Positions 9,277 to 17,968 of a stretch of DNA of 64,000 bases are shown here, one piece after another; the first letter of the stretch is position 1, and each line of letters begins with the position of its first letter. This stretch comes from an uncultured Pontibacter sp. (GTDB taxonomy: Bacteria > Bacteroidota > Bacteroidia > Cytophagales > Hymenobacteraceae), in the NCBI GenBank assembly GCA_947499125.1, contig CANMMP010000005.1, positions 1-64,000 on the forward strand. Reading direction: 5' to 3'. The notes under the pieces were generated by a model. The model was not told the DNA's origin. It worked only from the letters and a program-made list of their open reading frames with translations, and did no database searches. A program made the position numbers and the translations under genes.

Positions 9277-9284
9277 TACTTTTG
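9277..9284 (+). promoter_or_regulatory. -7 promoter box TACTTTTG
   Basis: An exact match to the Bacteroidota -7 consensus TAnnTTTG. It places the transcription start at about 9289, at the 5' edge of the riboswitch. The -33 element is not clear; a T-run at 9254-9258 is the nearest candidate. Confidence 0.6.
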
Positions 9285-9286
9285 CG

Positions 9287-9366
9287 GGCAGTAGGGGTGC
9301 CTTATAATAACGGGCTGAGATCATACCCATTGAACCTGTACGGGTAATGCCGTCGTAGGGAAGCAA
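9287..9366 (+). ncRNA. TPP (THI-box) riboswitch
   Basis: The conserved blocks appear in order: aggggtgcc (9293-9301), ctgaga (9315-9320), acccat tgaacctg around the variable stem (9325-9338), cgggtaatgcc (9341-9351) and gtaggga (9356-9362). Such elements bind thiamin pyrophosphate and repress thiamin genes. Downstream, cagg-atgc (9386-9394) can pair with gcat-g-cctg (9402-9410) shortly before a T-rich tract, so termination is one possible mechanism, but this part is uncertain. Confidence 0.93.
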
Positions 9367-9441
9367 AAGGGAAACACAATTTAGCAGGATGCAAACCCCT
9401 GGCATGCCTGTATGTGTCACTTTATCTTTTTTAACCAACTA

Positions 9442-11904
9442 ATGAAAAATTTCTTGTTTGCACTGGCAGTGTGTTTATTGCCATTGCAGTTGCTTGCACA
9501 GTTTAACCTGAGCGGGCGTGTTACAGATGCTGCTACCGGTAACGGCTTGCCGGGAGCCACCATTCTCCTCCAAAATTCGAATGCGGGCACTACTTCCGGA
9601 GCCAATGGTGCCTTTGAGTTTAATAACCTGGCTGTCGGCACTTATACTTTAAAAGTGAGCTTTCTGGGTTTTGAATCAAGAAAAGTAAGTATAAACCTGC
9701 AGCAGGACGAGGAACTGCAGCTTGCACTTAAAGCGCAGGGTTACCAGGCCGGCGAAGTTATAGTTAAGGCCACCCGCGCCGACGAAAAATCAGGAACTAC
9801 TTACACCAACGTGAGCCGCGAAGCCATAGAAGAGCGAAATTTTGGCCAGGATATGCCTTATCTGCTGGAGAATACACCTGCTGTTGTAGTTAACTCCGAT
9901 GCCGGTGCCGGAGTAGGCTATACCGGTATCCGTATCCGTGGTTCTGATATTACCCGCATTAACGTAACCGTAAACGGCATTCCCATAAACGACTCCGAGA
10001 GCCACGGTACTTTCTTTGTGAATATGCCGGACTTTGCTTCATCAGTAGAAGATATCCAGATACAGCGTGGTGTGGGTACATCTACTAACGGTGCCGGTGC
10101 ATTTGGTGCAAGTATAAACATACAGACCCAGCAAGTGCAGCCCGAGCCTTACGCCGAAACCAGCCACAGCTACGGCTCTTACAATACCTGGAAAAACAAT
10201 CTGCGTTTCGGTACAGGCCTGATAAATGACAAATTTGCGTTTGATGGCCGCTTATCGCGCATTAAATCTGATGGCTACATCGATCGTGCTTTCTCGGATC
10301 TGAAGTCGTTCTACTTTTCGGGCGGATACTATGGCGATAAGACCATGCTGAAGTTTGTGACCTTTTCGGGAAGGGAGAAAACTTACCAGGCCTGGGACGG
10401 TGTTCCGGAAGATTTGCTGAAAACCAACCGCACCTATAACGGCATTGGCAGTTACACCGACGAAAACGGTGAAGAGCAATTCTACGACAACGAAACAGAT
10501 AATTACCAGCAGGACCATTACCAGCTACACTTCGCACAGGACCTGTTGCCGCGCCTGAACCTGGGTGGAGCACTGCACTTAACCCGAGGCCAGGGTTATT
10601 ACGAGCAGTACAAAGAAGAACGCAAGCTCAGCAACTATGGTCTGGCACCTGTAACTATAGGCGATGAAACTATAACCCGGTCCGACCTGATACAGCAGAA
10701 ATGGCTCGATAACTATTTTTATGGTGTAACCTACGCCCTGAACTATAGTTCCGAAGACAGCAAACTGAATACGACGTTGGGCGGTGCCTGGAACAAGTAT
10801 GACGGGGACCACTTTGGCGAAGTTATATGGGCAAGATATGCCTCTACTGCCGAGATCAGGCATCGTTACTACTTCAACAACGCCCTCAAAACCGATTTCA
10901 ATATTTTTGGAAAGGCGGATTACCAGCTAACCGAAAAGCTTGGTTTGTTTGGAGACCTGCAGTACCGCACTATAAACTATGAGATTGATGGCGTAGATGA
11001 TGACAGCCGTGACGTAACGCAGCAGGTAGATTATCAGTTCCTGAATCCGAAAACGGGTATTACCTATGTTATTTCAGATAACCAATCGGTATATGCATCT
11101 TATGCTGTAGGTAACCGTGAGCCGGCCCGCACCGATTTTACCGACCACAAAACACAGGGGGCTGTTGCAACTGAGCAGCCAAAACATGAAACACTCTACA
11201 ACCTGGAAACCGGTTATAAACTGAACGGCGGCACTTCGCTTTTCGGCCAGAATGCCAACTATAGTTTTGATGCCAGCTACTATTACATGGACTATAATAA
11301 CCAGCTGGTACCGACGGGAGAACTGAACGATGTAGGATCGCCGCTGCGCACAAACATTAAAGACAGCTACCGCACCGGCCTGGAAGTGGCAGGTGCCCTT
11401 AACCTGAACAATGTAGTGGAAATTAGTAGCAACCTGGCTTTTAGTCGCAATAAGATCCGCAACTTTACCGAATACCTGTATACTTACGATGCCGACTATA
11501 ATGTAGAAGCTATTACTGAAGTAAACCACAAGTTAACAGACATTGCGTTCTCGCCGGCTATAGTTTCAGCGCACAAACTGGAAGTGCAACCTGTAAAAGG
11601 CTTTAAGGCAGCTATACTTTATAAGACCGTTGGCAAGCAATACCTGGATAATACCAGCTCCGACGACCGTAAGATAGATGCCTACCAGGTAATGGACCTG
11701 CGCCTGCGCTATACTCTAAAGCCAGGCTTTGTACAAGAACTGGAGTTTGCCTTACTGGTAAATAACCTCCTCAACACAGAGTATGTAGCCAACGGTTATA
11801 CCTGGACCGAACAATACACTGGCGACTCCAATCGCTACGACTATAAATATTACTACCCACAGGCAACGCGTAACTTCCTGTTCTCTGTCGGGATGAAGTT
11901 TTAA
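9442..11904 (+). CDS. TonB-dependent receptor, predicted thiamin uptake
   Basis: An 820-residue outer-membrane protein. I chose the ATG at 9442 because it starts a clean signal peptide (MKNFLFALAVCLLPLQLLAQ, residues 1-20); the upstream ATG at 9412 would add a polar tail. Residues about 22-97 are a carboxypeptidase-regulatory-like domain (SGRVTDAATGNGLPGATI). Residues about 105-225 are the plug (GIRIRGSDITRINVTVNGIP, INIQTQ). The rest is a 22-strand-type barrel ending in the aromatic residue of FSVGMKF. Its leader carries a TPP riboswitch, so import of thiamin or a phosphate ester is the natural reading. Thiamin-regulated TonB receptors are known in Bacteroidota. No inner-membrane thiamin permease is seen beside it. 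Confidence 0.88.
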   Translation: MKNFLFALAVCLLPLQLLAQFNLSGRVTDAATGNGLPGATILLQNSNAGTTSGANGAFEFNNLAVGTYTLKVSFLGFESRKVSINLQQDEELQLALKAQGYQAGEVIVKATRADEKSGTTYTNVSREAIEERNFGQDMPYLLENTPAVVVNSDAGAGVGYTGIRIRGSDITRINVTVNGIPINDSESHGTFFVNMPDFASSVEDIQIQRGVGTSTNGAGAFGASINIQTQQVQPEPYAETSHSYGSYNTWKNNLRFGTGLINDKFAFDGRLSRIKSDGYIDRAFSDLKSFYFSGGYYGDKTMLKFVTFSGREKTYQAWDGVPEDLLKTNRTYNGIGSYTDENGEEQFYDNETDNYQQDHYQLHFAQDLLPRLNLGGALHLTRGQGYYEQYKEERKLSNYGLAPVTIGDETITRSDLIQQKWLDNYFYGVTYALNYSSEDSKLNTTLGGAWNKYDGDHFGEVIWARYASTAEIRHRYYFNNALKTDFNIFGKADYQLTEKLGLFGDLQYRTINYEIDGVDDDSRDVTQQVDYQFLNPKTGITYVISDNQSVYASYAVGNREPARTDFTDHKTQGAVATEQPKHETLYNLETGYKLNGGTSLFGQNANYSFDASYYYMDYNNQLVPTGELNDVGSPLRTNIKDSYRTGLEVAGALNLNNVVEISSNLAFSRNKIRNFTEYLYTYDADYNVEAITEVNHKLTDIAFSPAIVSAHKLEVQPVKGFKAAILYKTVGKQYLDNTSSDDRKIDAYQVMDLRLRYTLKPGFVQELEFALLVNNLLNTEYVANGYTWTEQYTGDSNRYDYKYYYPQATRNFLFSVGMKF

Positions 11905-11934
11905 AGTATAAGCTATAGTTTTATAGTTCGTTTA

Positions 11935-11967
11935 AAGAGCCCTGCCAGCAATGGTGGGGCTTTTTTG
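11935..11967 (+). terminator. terminator of the TonB receptor gene
   Basis: agccctgcca pairs with tggtggggct through two G-T pairs around a short loop, followed by a run of six T. Confidence 0.75.
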
Positions 11968-12052
11968 ACTAAGATTTTTAAGATTTAAGGATTATAGGAT
12001 CAGGCTCTACCGGAAAAACTACCTATAGTTTGATCCGGCTTATCCTGGCGCC

Positions 12053-12229
12053 GGTAACTAACCGGTGCCGCACAGTGGGCGCGAGCCTCCAGGCTCGCTG
12101 GGCTATAGTTGCAAAACAAAGGCAATACAGCATTATAGCTATAGTTTTATAGCGGAGATGCAAGGTATTGCGTCTCTACACCCCATAAATCCTGCAAATC
12201 TTTAAATCCTGTGAATCCTGATTCAGACA
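12053..12229. repeat. left arm of 177-bp inverted repeat (about 94% identity to 13569-13745)
   Basis: The reverse complement aligns without gaps to 13569-13745, with 11 differences counted by eye. It contains two hairpins: gcgagcct-cc-aggctcgc (12081-12098) and gagatgcaa-ggta-ttgcgtctc (12155-12176). Weaker similarity continues outward: the gactaagattt...ggatt segment at 11967-12003 matches the complement of 13824-13862. The inner end overlaps the expected -33 region of the dehydrogenase promoter. Confidence 0.9.
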
Positions 12230-12244
12230 ATTCATTTAAAATTT

Positions 12245-12252
12245 TAACTTTG
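12245..12252 (+). promoter_or_regulatory. -7 promoter box TAACTTTG
   Basis: An exact TAnnTTTG match 36 bases before the acyl-CoA dehydrogenase start, predicting a leader of about 30 bases. No clear TTG is seen at -33; that region falls at the edge of the inverted repeat. Confidence 0.6.
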
Positions 12253-12288
12253 CGTATTACCCTTCTCAAAAACCTTTAAAACAAAACT

Positions 12289-13467
12289 ATGGCTTACGAA
12301 CCAGCAGGTGCTCCTGACTACTTTAATATAGACGACCTTCTAACCGAAGAGCATATCCTTATCCGTCAGACGATGCGCGATTTTGTGAAGCGCGAAATAT
12401 CTCCGAAGATCGAGCAATGGGCACAGGATGCGCATTTCCCTTCTGAGATCGTGAAGAAATTTGGTGATGTAGGTGCTTTCGGGCCAACTATACCAACAGA
12501 GTACGGCGGTGGCGGCTTAGACTATATCAGCTACGGCATTATTATGCAGGAAATAGAGCGCGGCGATTCAGGCATGCGTTCTACGGCTTCGGTGCAGGGC
12601 TCTTTGGTTATGTACCCGATCTATAAGTATGGTTCGGAGGAGCAACGCAAAAAATACCTTCCGAAACTGGCAAGTGGCGAATGGCTGGGCTGCTTCGGTT
12701 TAACAGAGCCAGACTTCGGTTCTAACCCGGGTGGTATGGTTACCAACATCAAAGACATGGGCGACCATTACCTGCTCAACGGTTCTAAAATGTGGATATC
12801 CAACTCTCCGGAGTGCCAGGTAGCTGTAGTTTGGGCAAAGAACGAAGAAGGTCGCATTAAAGGACTTATTGTAGAGCGCGGCATGGAAGGCTTCACAACT
12901 CCTGAGATACACAACAAATGGAGCTTACGCGCCAGCTGCACCGGCGAACTGGTGTTTGATAACGTGAAGATCCCGAAAGAAAATATACTGCCAAACGTAG
13001 ATGGTTTACGCGGCCCGCTGGGTTGCCTTGATTCTGCCCGTTACGGTATTTCGTGGGGTGCTATAGGCGCTGCTATCGATTGCTACGAATCTGCTTTAAA
13101 GTATAGCAAAGAGCGTATCCAGTTCGATAAGCCAATTGGCGGTTTCCAGTTAACACAAAAGAAGCTGGCCGAAATGCTGACCGAGATAACCAAAGCACAG
13201 CTGATGGTTTGGCGTTTAGGTGTTCTAATGAACGAAGGCAAGGCTACTACGCAGCAAATATCGATGGCAAAGCGTAACAGCGTGGATATGGCACTACACA
13301 TTGCCCGCGAAGCACGCCAGATTCACGGCGGTATGGGCATTACCGGCGAGTACCCGATCATGCGCCACATGATGAACCTGGAATCAGTGATCACTTACGA
13401 AGGAACCCATGATATTCACCTGCTGATAACTGGTGCTGATATTACCGGCATTCAGGCGTTTAAATAA
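12289..13467 (+). CDS. acyl-CoA dehydrogenase, glutaryl-CoA dehydrogenase-like
   Basis: A 392-residue flavoenzyme. DSGMRSTASVQGSLVMYPI (about 93-111) is the glutaryl-CoA dehydrogenase signature, with Arg97 at the place of the substrate-carboxylate-binding Arg. GCFGLTEPDFGSNPG and WISNSP are the FAD/acyl-CoA dehydrogenase motifs, and YEGTHDIH supplies the catalytic Glu371. Family members oxidise and decarboxylate glutaryl-CoA to crotonyl-CoA in lysine/tryptophan breakdown, passing electrons to ETF. No other genes of that pathway are nearby. The gene stands alone, with its own -7 box and terminator, between two 177-bp inverted repeats. Confidence 0.88.
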   Translation: MAYEPAGAPDYFNIDDLLTEEHILIRQTMRDFVKREISPKIEQWAQDAHFPSEIVKKFGDVGAFGPTIPTEYGGGGLDYISYGIIMQEIERGDSGMRSTASVQGSLVMYPIYKYGSEEQRKKYLPKLASGEWLGCFGLTEPDFGSNPGGMVTNIKDMGDHYLLNGSKMWISNSPECQVAVVWAKNEEGRIKGLIVERGMEGFTTPEIHNKWSLRASCTGELVFDNVKIPKENILPNVDGLRGPLGCLDSARYGISWGAIGAAIDCYESALKYSKERIQFDKPIGGFQLTQKKLAEMLTEITKAQLMVWRLGVLMNEGKATTQQISMAKRNSVDMALHIAREARQIHGGMGITGEYPIMRHMMNLESVITYEGTHDIHLLITGADITGIQAFK

Positions 13468-13535
13468 AACCCCTCCCAACCCTCCCCTTTAAAGAGGGCC
13501 CCTACCCCCAAAACAGGGGAGGGCTACACTATAGG
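13468..13535. repeat. C-rich/G-rich inverted intergenic segment
   Basis: ccctcccc (about 13479-13486) is matched by ggggaggg (about 13516-13523) across gggcccctaccccc. This low-complexity unit resembles dispersed intergenic repeats rather than coding sequence. It lies directly after the dehydrogenase stop. Confidence 0.45.
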
Positions 13536-13566
13536 AAGGCAGCTGCGAAAGTAGTTGCCTTTTTTA
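13536..13566 (+). terminator. terminator of the acyl-CoA dehydrogenase gene
   Basis: aaggcagct (13536-13544) pairs with agttgcctt (13553-13561), one G-T pair, followed by a T-run just before the right inverted-repeat arm. Confidence 0.75.
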
Positions 13567-13568
13567 TT

Positions 13569-13745
13569 TGTCTGAATCAGGATTTACAGGATTTAAAGAT
13601 TTGCAGGATTTATCGGGTGTAGAGACGCAATACGTTGCGTCTCCGCTATGAAACTATAGCTATAATGCTGTATTGCCTTTGTTTTGCAACTGTAGCCCAG
13701 CGAGTCTGGAGACTCGCACCCACTGTGCTGCACCGGTTAGATACC
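13569..13745. repeat. right arm of 177-bp inverted repeat
   Basis: The inverted partner of 12053-12229. Its hairpins are gagacgcaa-tacg-ttgcgtctc (13622-13643) and gcgagtct-gg-agactcgc (13711-13728). The second differs from the left arm by a paired change that keeps the stem. Confidence 0.9.
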
Positions 13746-13764
13746 AGCACCAGATATACAAAAA

Positions 13765-13788
13765 AGAGACGCAACGTATTGCGTCTCT
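13765..13788. repeat. extra copy of the gagacgcaa hairpin
   Basis: agagacgcaa-cgta-ttgcgtctct has perfect 10-base arms and lies 20 bases beyond the right 177-bp arm. It is a second copy of the hairpin found inside that arm, so the unit can occur alone. The rest of 13789-13882 shows only the weaker outer similarity to 11967-12003. Confidence 0.7.
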
Positions 13789-13882
13789 ACAAAATATTGA
13801 AAATCAAACTTATTCCCGGCACAGCATAATCTTAAAATCCCTGAATCTTAGAAATCTTAGTCAAATCTTAAAAACCTTAGTT

Positions 13883-14392
13883 TTAATACTCATCATCCTG
13901 CCTGTACTCATCCCTGCTTTTGCCACCTGGGTTATACTTCATCATGCCGTTCCAGAGCCGGTCAAACTCGTGGTTATAGTCCTGCACAATACTGAGGTTG
14001 TCTGTTACCAGAATATTCTCGTGGTTATACATGGCGGCGCTTCGGGTCCAGTTATAGCTACCGGTTAGTACACGCGTATCATCGAAAATGGCGAACTTAT
14101 GGTGCATGTGGCTGCGCGTTTTGTCAATTCTGACATCCAGTCCTTTTGCTGCCAGTTCTCTTATATCGGAGCCGGTATCGTGCAGTTTATTATTATCTGT
14201 AATGATCTTTATCTGGATGCCACGCCGATGAGCTTCAATTATAGCGTCAGTGATCCGGTCGTCGCTTATCGTGAAAACGCATATCTTCATTAACTTCTCC
14301 GCTTCATCAATAGCAGTAATAATTGCTTCAAGGCAATCGTCGCCGGGACTAAAGAAAGCGTGGCTGGTAATTTTTTGCTGTTTTTGCTGCAT
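13883..14392 (-). CDS. phospholipase D-family protein with a single HKD motif
   Basis: A 169-residue protein. SHMHHKFAIFDDTRVLTGSYNWT (about residues 93-115) contains the H-x-K-x4-D motif followed by the glycine-serine-tyrosine turn of PLD enzymes. FSPGDDCLEAIITAI and ICVFTISDDRITDAI match the N-terminal half of the fold. A single HKD and this length fit the Nuc/Zucchini/PLD6 group, which acts as a homodimer on nucleic acid or cardiolipin. No signal peptide is seen, so it is probably cytoplasmic. A charged C-terminal tail follows. Its 3' end touches the outer edge of the right inverted-repeat region. The substrate cannot be decided from sequence. Confidence 0.8.
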   Translation of the reverse strand: MQQKQQKITSHAFFSPGDDCLEAIITAIDEAEKLMKICVFTISDDRITDAIIEAHRRGIQIKIITDNNKLHDTGSDIRELAAKGLDVRIDKTRSHMHHKFAIFDDTRVLTGSYNWTRSAAMYNHENILVTDNLSIVQDYNHEFDRLWNGMMKYNPGGKSRDEYRQDDEY

Positions 14393-14603
14393 GAACTATA
14401 AATTAGGCAGTTGAAAGGTACGTTTCCGAGGTCATATTTGATAAGAAACTGATTAAATGCTAATGATATTAGAATTATAGTGTTTTAGTATAAAATAATT
14501 AGCAAAATTATGTAAATTCGTAGCTATAAATGGAGCAAATGTGTGCCTCGGATTGTTATCTTCAGGTATAGCAAAAGCTGATTTTAAAGTATAAAATATA
14601 ACA

Positions 14604-15650
14604 ATGAGAGAAGATTATCTCACCGGCGAAAAAGAGAATATGTCGCCGGCCGAACGCGATATAGATAAGGCGCTCCGACCACTCAGTTTTGACGATTTTA
14701 CAGGTCAGGCGAAGGTGGTAGAGAACCTGAAAATATTTGTGCTGGCAGCAAAGAACCGTGGCGAAGCACTGGACCATGTGCTTCTGCACGGACCTCCCGG
14801 ACTTGGTAAAACCACGCTGTCGCATATTATAGCTTCGGAACTGGATGCAGGTATAAAAATGACTTCAGGCCCGGTGTTGGATAAGCCAAGCGATTTAGCT
14901 GGTTTGCTAACCAACCTCGACCCGAACGATGTACTTTTTATCGATGAGATCCACCGTCTCAACCCGATCGTGGAAGAGTACCTGTATTCGGCCATGGAAG
15001 ACTATAAGATCGACATTATGCTCGATTCTGGTCCGAATGCGCGTTCTGTGCAGATCAGCCTGAACCCGTTTACGCTGATAGGTGCTACTACACGTTCCGG
15101 TTTGCTTACTGCGCCGTTGCGTGCCCGTTTCAGCATCAACAGCCGTCTGGAATATTACGATGCCGAATTGCTTACCTCTATTGTGAAGCGTTCATCATCC
15201 CTGTTGGGTGCGCCAATACACGAGGATGCTGCCTTCGAGATTGCCCGCCGTAGCCGTGGTACACCGCGTATTGCCAACAACCTGCTGCGCCGTACCCGCG
15301 ACTTTGCCCAGGTTAAAGGCGACGGAACTATAGATGTGGAGATCGCTCGCTTTGCTTTGAACGCGCTGGATGTAGACCATAACGGCCTGGACGATATGGA
15401 TAAACGCATTCTTTCGTGCATCATCGATAAGTATAAAGGTGGCCCGGTTGGTATTTCAACTATAGCAACAGCCTGCGGCGAAGAAGCCGAAACGATTGAA
15501 GAAGTTTATGAGCCGTTCCTGATACAGGAAGGTTACATTAAGCGAACAGCCCGTGGCCGCGAAGCTACTGAAGCAGCATACAGGCATTTAGGTAAAATTC
15601 CGCCGCAGCATGCACAGGCATCAGGCGGATTATTTGACCAGGCTGAGTAG
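14604..15650 (+). CDS. ruvB: Holliday junction branch migration helicase RuvB
   Basis: A 348-residue protein, the usual family length. Walker A is GPPGLGKT (63-70), Walker B is FIDEIH (112-117), sensor I is GATTRSG (160-166) and the arginine-finger segment is PLRARF (171-176). The C-terminal winged helix includes [20 protein letters not shown]. RuvB forms hexameric motors on RuvA-bound four-way junctions. Its partner ruvA is encoded at 52885-53481 on the other strand, so the two are not an operon here. A weak -7-like box (TAAATTCG, 14513-14520) lies upstream, and a bidirectional terminator follows. Confidence 0.98.
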   Translation: MREDYLTGEKENMSPAERDIDKALRPLSFDDFTGQAKVVENLKIFVLAAKNRGEALDHVLLHGPPGLGKTTLSHIIASELDAGIKMTSGPVLDKPSDLAGLLTNLDPNDVLFIDEIHRLNPIVEEYLYSAMEDYKIDIMLDSGPNARSVQISLNPFTLIGATTRSGLLTAPLRARFSINSRLEYYDAELLTSIVKRSSSLLGAPIHEDAAFEIARRSRGTPRIANNLLRRTRDFAQVKGDGTIDVEIARFALNALDVDHNGLDDMDKRILSCIIDKYKGGPVGISTIATACGEEAETIEEVYEPFLIQEGYIKRTARGREATEAAYRHLGKIPPQHAQASGGLFDQAE

Positions 15651-15667
15651 CCAACTATAAAGTATAA

Positions 15668-15708
15668 AAACAAAAAGAGCAGGCCTGTATGGTCTGCTCT
15701 TTTTGTTT
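15668..15708. terminator. bidirectional terminator between ruvB and recQ
   Basis: Perfect 15-base arms (15668-15682 and 15694-15708) carry an A-tract on one side and a T-tract on the other. Confidence 0.92.
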
Positions 15709-15722
15709 ATGTCTCATCTCGC

Positions 15723-17900
15723 CTAGTTCGCGTACTCCGACAGGAACTTGATGCGCATTAAACGCAGGTCTTCTTCGGTATAGTCGTCGGTGCCCAGTTC
15801 TTTTAGCGCAACGGCAATATTATCGGTGTTAGCCTGCATAAAGTAATCGTATATCTCATCCTGGCGCTCATCATCTAAAATATTGTTGATATAATAGTTG
15901 AGATTAAGCTTAGTGCCAGAATAGCAGATGTGCTCAATTTCCTCGATCAGTTCCTGCATGCTCAGGTCCTTTGAAGAAGCTATCTCTTCCAGGTCAACTT
16001 TTTTATCTATCTGCTGGATGATATAGATCTTGATCTTTGATTTGTTAACGGTTGTTTTTACTACCACATCGGCAGCCGTCACAATATCGTTTTCCTCTAC
16101 ATACTTGGTTATCATATCCAGGAACGGCTTACCGAACTTCTGTACCTTGCCCATGCCAACACCGGCAATATGCGCCAGGTCTTCTTTGGTGGTTGGGTAC
16201 ACAGTAGCCATCTCTTTTAATGATGGGTCCTGGAACAATACGTATGGTGGAAGATTCTTCTCCTTTGCCAGCTTTTTACGCAGGTTTTTAAGCAGGTCGA
16301 AAAGTACTTCATCGTGCCCGGCAGATGCCTGAGATTGCTCGTTCTCTTCGTCTTCTTTTACCTCCTGCTCATAGTTATGGTCTTTGGTAAGCTCTATTGG
16401 CTGCGGGTTAAGTATAAAGTCACGGCCTTTATCTGTTAGCTTTATTACACCAAAGTTCTCAATGTCTTTTTCAAGATACTCTGATAGCAGCACCTGGCGC
16501 AGTACCGAACTCCAGAACTGTACATCGTTCTCTTTACCAGCGCCAAATAGTTCGAGCTTGTCGTGTTCGTAGCTGGTTACATGTTGGTTGCGCAGACCGG
16601 TAAGTACTGCTGTGATATGATCTATGTTAAAACGTTCGCCGGTTTGCTCTACAGCCTGCAACGCAAGTTGTACTTCTTTCTGTGCCTGGAAACGCTCTTT
16701 CGGGTGCAAACAGTTATCGCAGAAGCCGCAATCTTTTTCGTATGCTTCGCCAAAGTAATGCAGGAGTTGTTTACGGCGGCAAACCGCTGAGTCGGCATAA
16801 GCGGCCATTTCCTGTAGCAACAGTTTCGAGTTGTCGCGTTCGGTTACAGGTTTGTCTTTATTGAATTTCTCGAGCTTAACGATGTCGTCGTAACTATAGA
16901 ACATAAGGCAGTTACCTTCCAGTCCGTCTCGTCCGGCACGACCGGTTTCCTGGTAGTAGCCCTCAATCGATTTTGGCGTATCGTAGTGAATTACAAAGCG
17001 CACATCCGGCTTATCGATGCCCATACCGAAGGCTATAGTTGCCACAATTACATCTGCATCTTCATTCAAGAAAGCATCCTGGTTGTTCATGCGTACCTGC
17101 GAATCGAGGCCAGCGTGGTAAGGCAACGCTTTTACATCGTTTACGCGCAGCAGCTCGGCAATTTCTTCTACTTTTTTACGGCTCAGGCAATATACAACAC
17201 CACTTTTGCCTTTATTTTTCTTTACGTATTGTATAAGCTGCTTCTTGGTTTTGTGCTTAGGGCGTACCTCGTAGTATAAGTTAGTGCGGTTAAACGACGA
17301 CTTAAACACAGAAGCCTCATCCATTTGCAGGTTGCGCTGTATGTCCAGCTGTACTTTTGGTGTAGCCGTAGCAGTAAGCGCAATTATCGGCAAATTACCG
17401 ATCTGGTCTATAATGCCACGAATACGGCGGTACTCCGGGCGGAAATCGTGACCCCACTCCGAGATACAGTGTGCTTCATCAATAGCTACAAACGAGATGT
17501 TAGAGGCACGCAGAAATTCTATCGTATCTTCTTTAGTAAGCGACTCGGGCGCTACGTACAGCAGCTTTACTTCGCCGGCAAGGGTTTCTTTTTTTACCTT
17601 GTTCATTTCCGCCTTCGAGAGCGTAGAATTCAAGAACTGGGCATTTACACCAAAAGCATTCAATTGGTCTACCTGGTTCTTCATCAGGGCTATCAGCGGT
17701 GATATTACGATTGCTGTTCCCGGCAACGATAGGGCAGGTAGTTGATAGCACAACGACTTGCCGGCGCCTGTAGGCATAATCACGAAGGTGTTCTTTCCGT
17801 TGATAATATTGTTTATTATCAGCTCCTGATTTCCTCTGAATTGATTATACCCAAAAACTTCCTTTAATTTGTTCTTGAGATTGACCTCTGTAAGTGACAT
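15723..17900 (-). CDS. recQ: ATP-dependent DNA helicase RecQ
   Basis: A 725-residue protein. Walker A is PTGAGKS (43-49), the DEAH box is at 141-144 followed by CISEWGHDFR, and motif VI is QETGRAGRDG. A four-cysteine zinc site follows (C in AVCRRKQ, then CGFCDNC), then an RQC winged helix, an HRDC domain (about 525-600, QDPSLKEMA and IAGVGMGK) and a tail of about 120 residues with predicted helix-turn-helix character. It unwinds 3'-tailed duplexes in recombination and repair. It is transcribed divergently from kdsD with 68 bases between the starts. Confidence 0.97.
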   Translation of the reverse strand: MSLTEVNLKNKLKEVFGYNQFRGNQELIINNIINGKNTFVIMPTGAGKSLCYQLPALSLPGTAIVISPLIALMKNQVDQLNAFGVNAQFLNSTLSKAEMNKVKKETLAGEVKLLYVAPESLTKEDTIEFLRASNISFVAIDEAHCISEWGHDFRPEYRRIRGIIDQIGNLPIIALTATATPKVQLDIQRNLQMDEASVFKSSFNRTNLYYEVRPKHKTKKQLIQYVKKNKGKSGVVYCLSRKKVEEIAELLRVNDVKALPYHAGLDSQVRMNNQDAFLNEDADVIVATIAFGMGIDKPDVRFVIHYDTPKSIEGYYQETGRAGRDGLEGNCLMFYSYDDIVKLEKFNKDKPVTERDNSKLLLQEMAAYADSAVCRRKQLLHYFGEAYEKDCGFCDNCLHPKERFQAQKEVQLALQAVEQTGERFNIDHITAVLTGLRNQHVTSYEHDKLELFGAGKENDVQFWSSVLRQVLLSEYLEKDIENFGVIKLTDKGRDFILNPQPIELTKDHNYEQEVKEDEENEQSQASAGHDEVLFDLLKNLRKKLAKEKNLPPYVLFQDPSLKEMATVYPTTKEDLAHIAGVGMGKVQKFGKPFLDMITKYVEENDIVTAADVVVKTTVNKSKIKIYIIQQIDKKVDLEEIASSKDLSMQELIEEIEHICYSGTKLNLNYYINNILDDERQDEIYDYFMQANTDNIAVALKELGTDDYTEEDLRLMRIKFLSEYAN

Positions 17901-17958
17901 GTAATTCCTGCAAAAAAGTAGTAAGATTGCAACGTACTCATTTAAGTGTACATTAACA

Positions 17959-17966
17959 CAAATTTA
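17959..17966 (-). promoter_or_regulatory. -7 promoter box for recQ (TAAATTTG on the minus strand)
   Basis: An exact TAnnTTTG match on the minus strand, predicting a start at about 17954 and a leader of roughly 54 bases. It lies next to the kdsD start codon, so the divergent promoters must overlap. Confidence 0.5.
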
Positions 17967-17968
17967 AC

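Noticed and set aside
13635..14068. Short + strand ORFs in the right inverted-repeat region
   Set aside because: They run through repeat DNA and into the antisense of the PLD-family gene, so coding is implausible.
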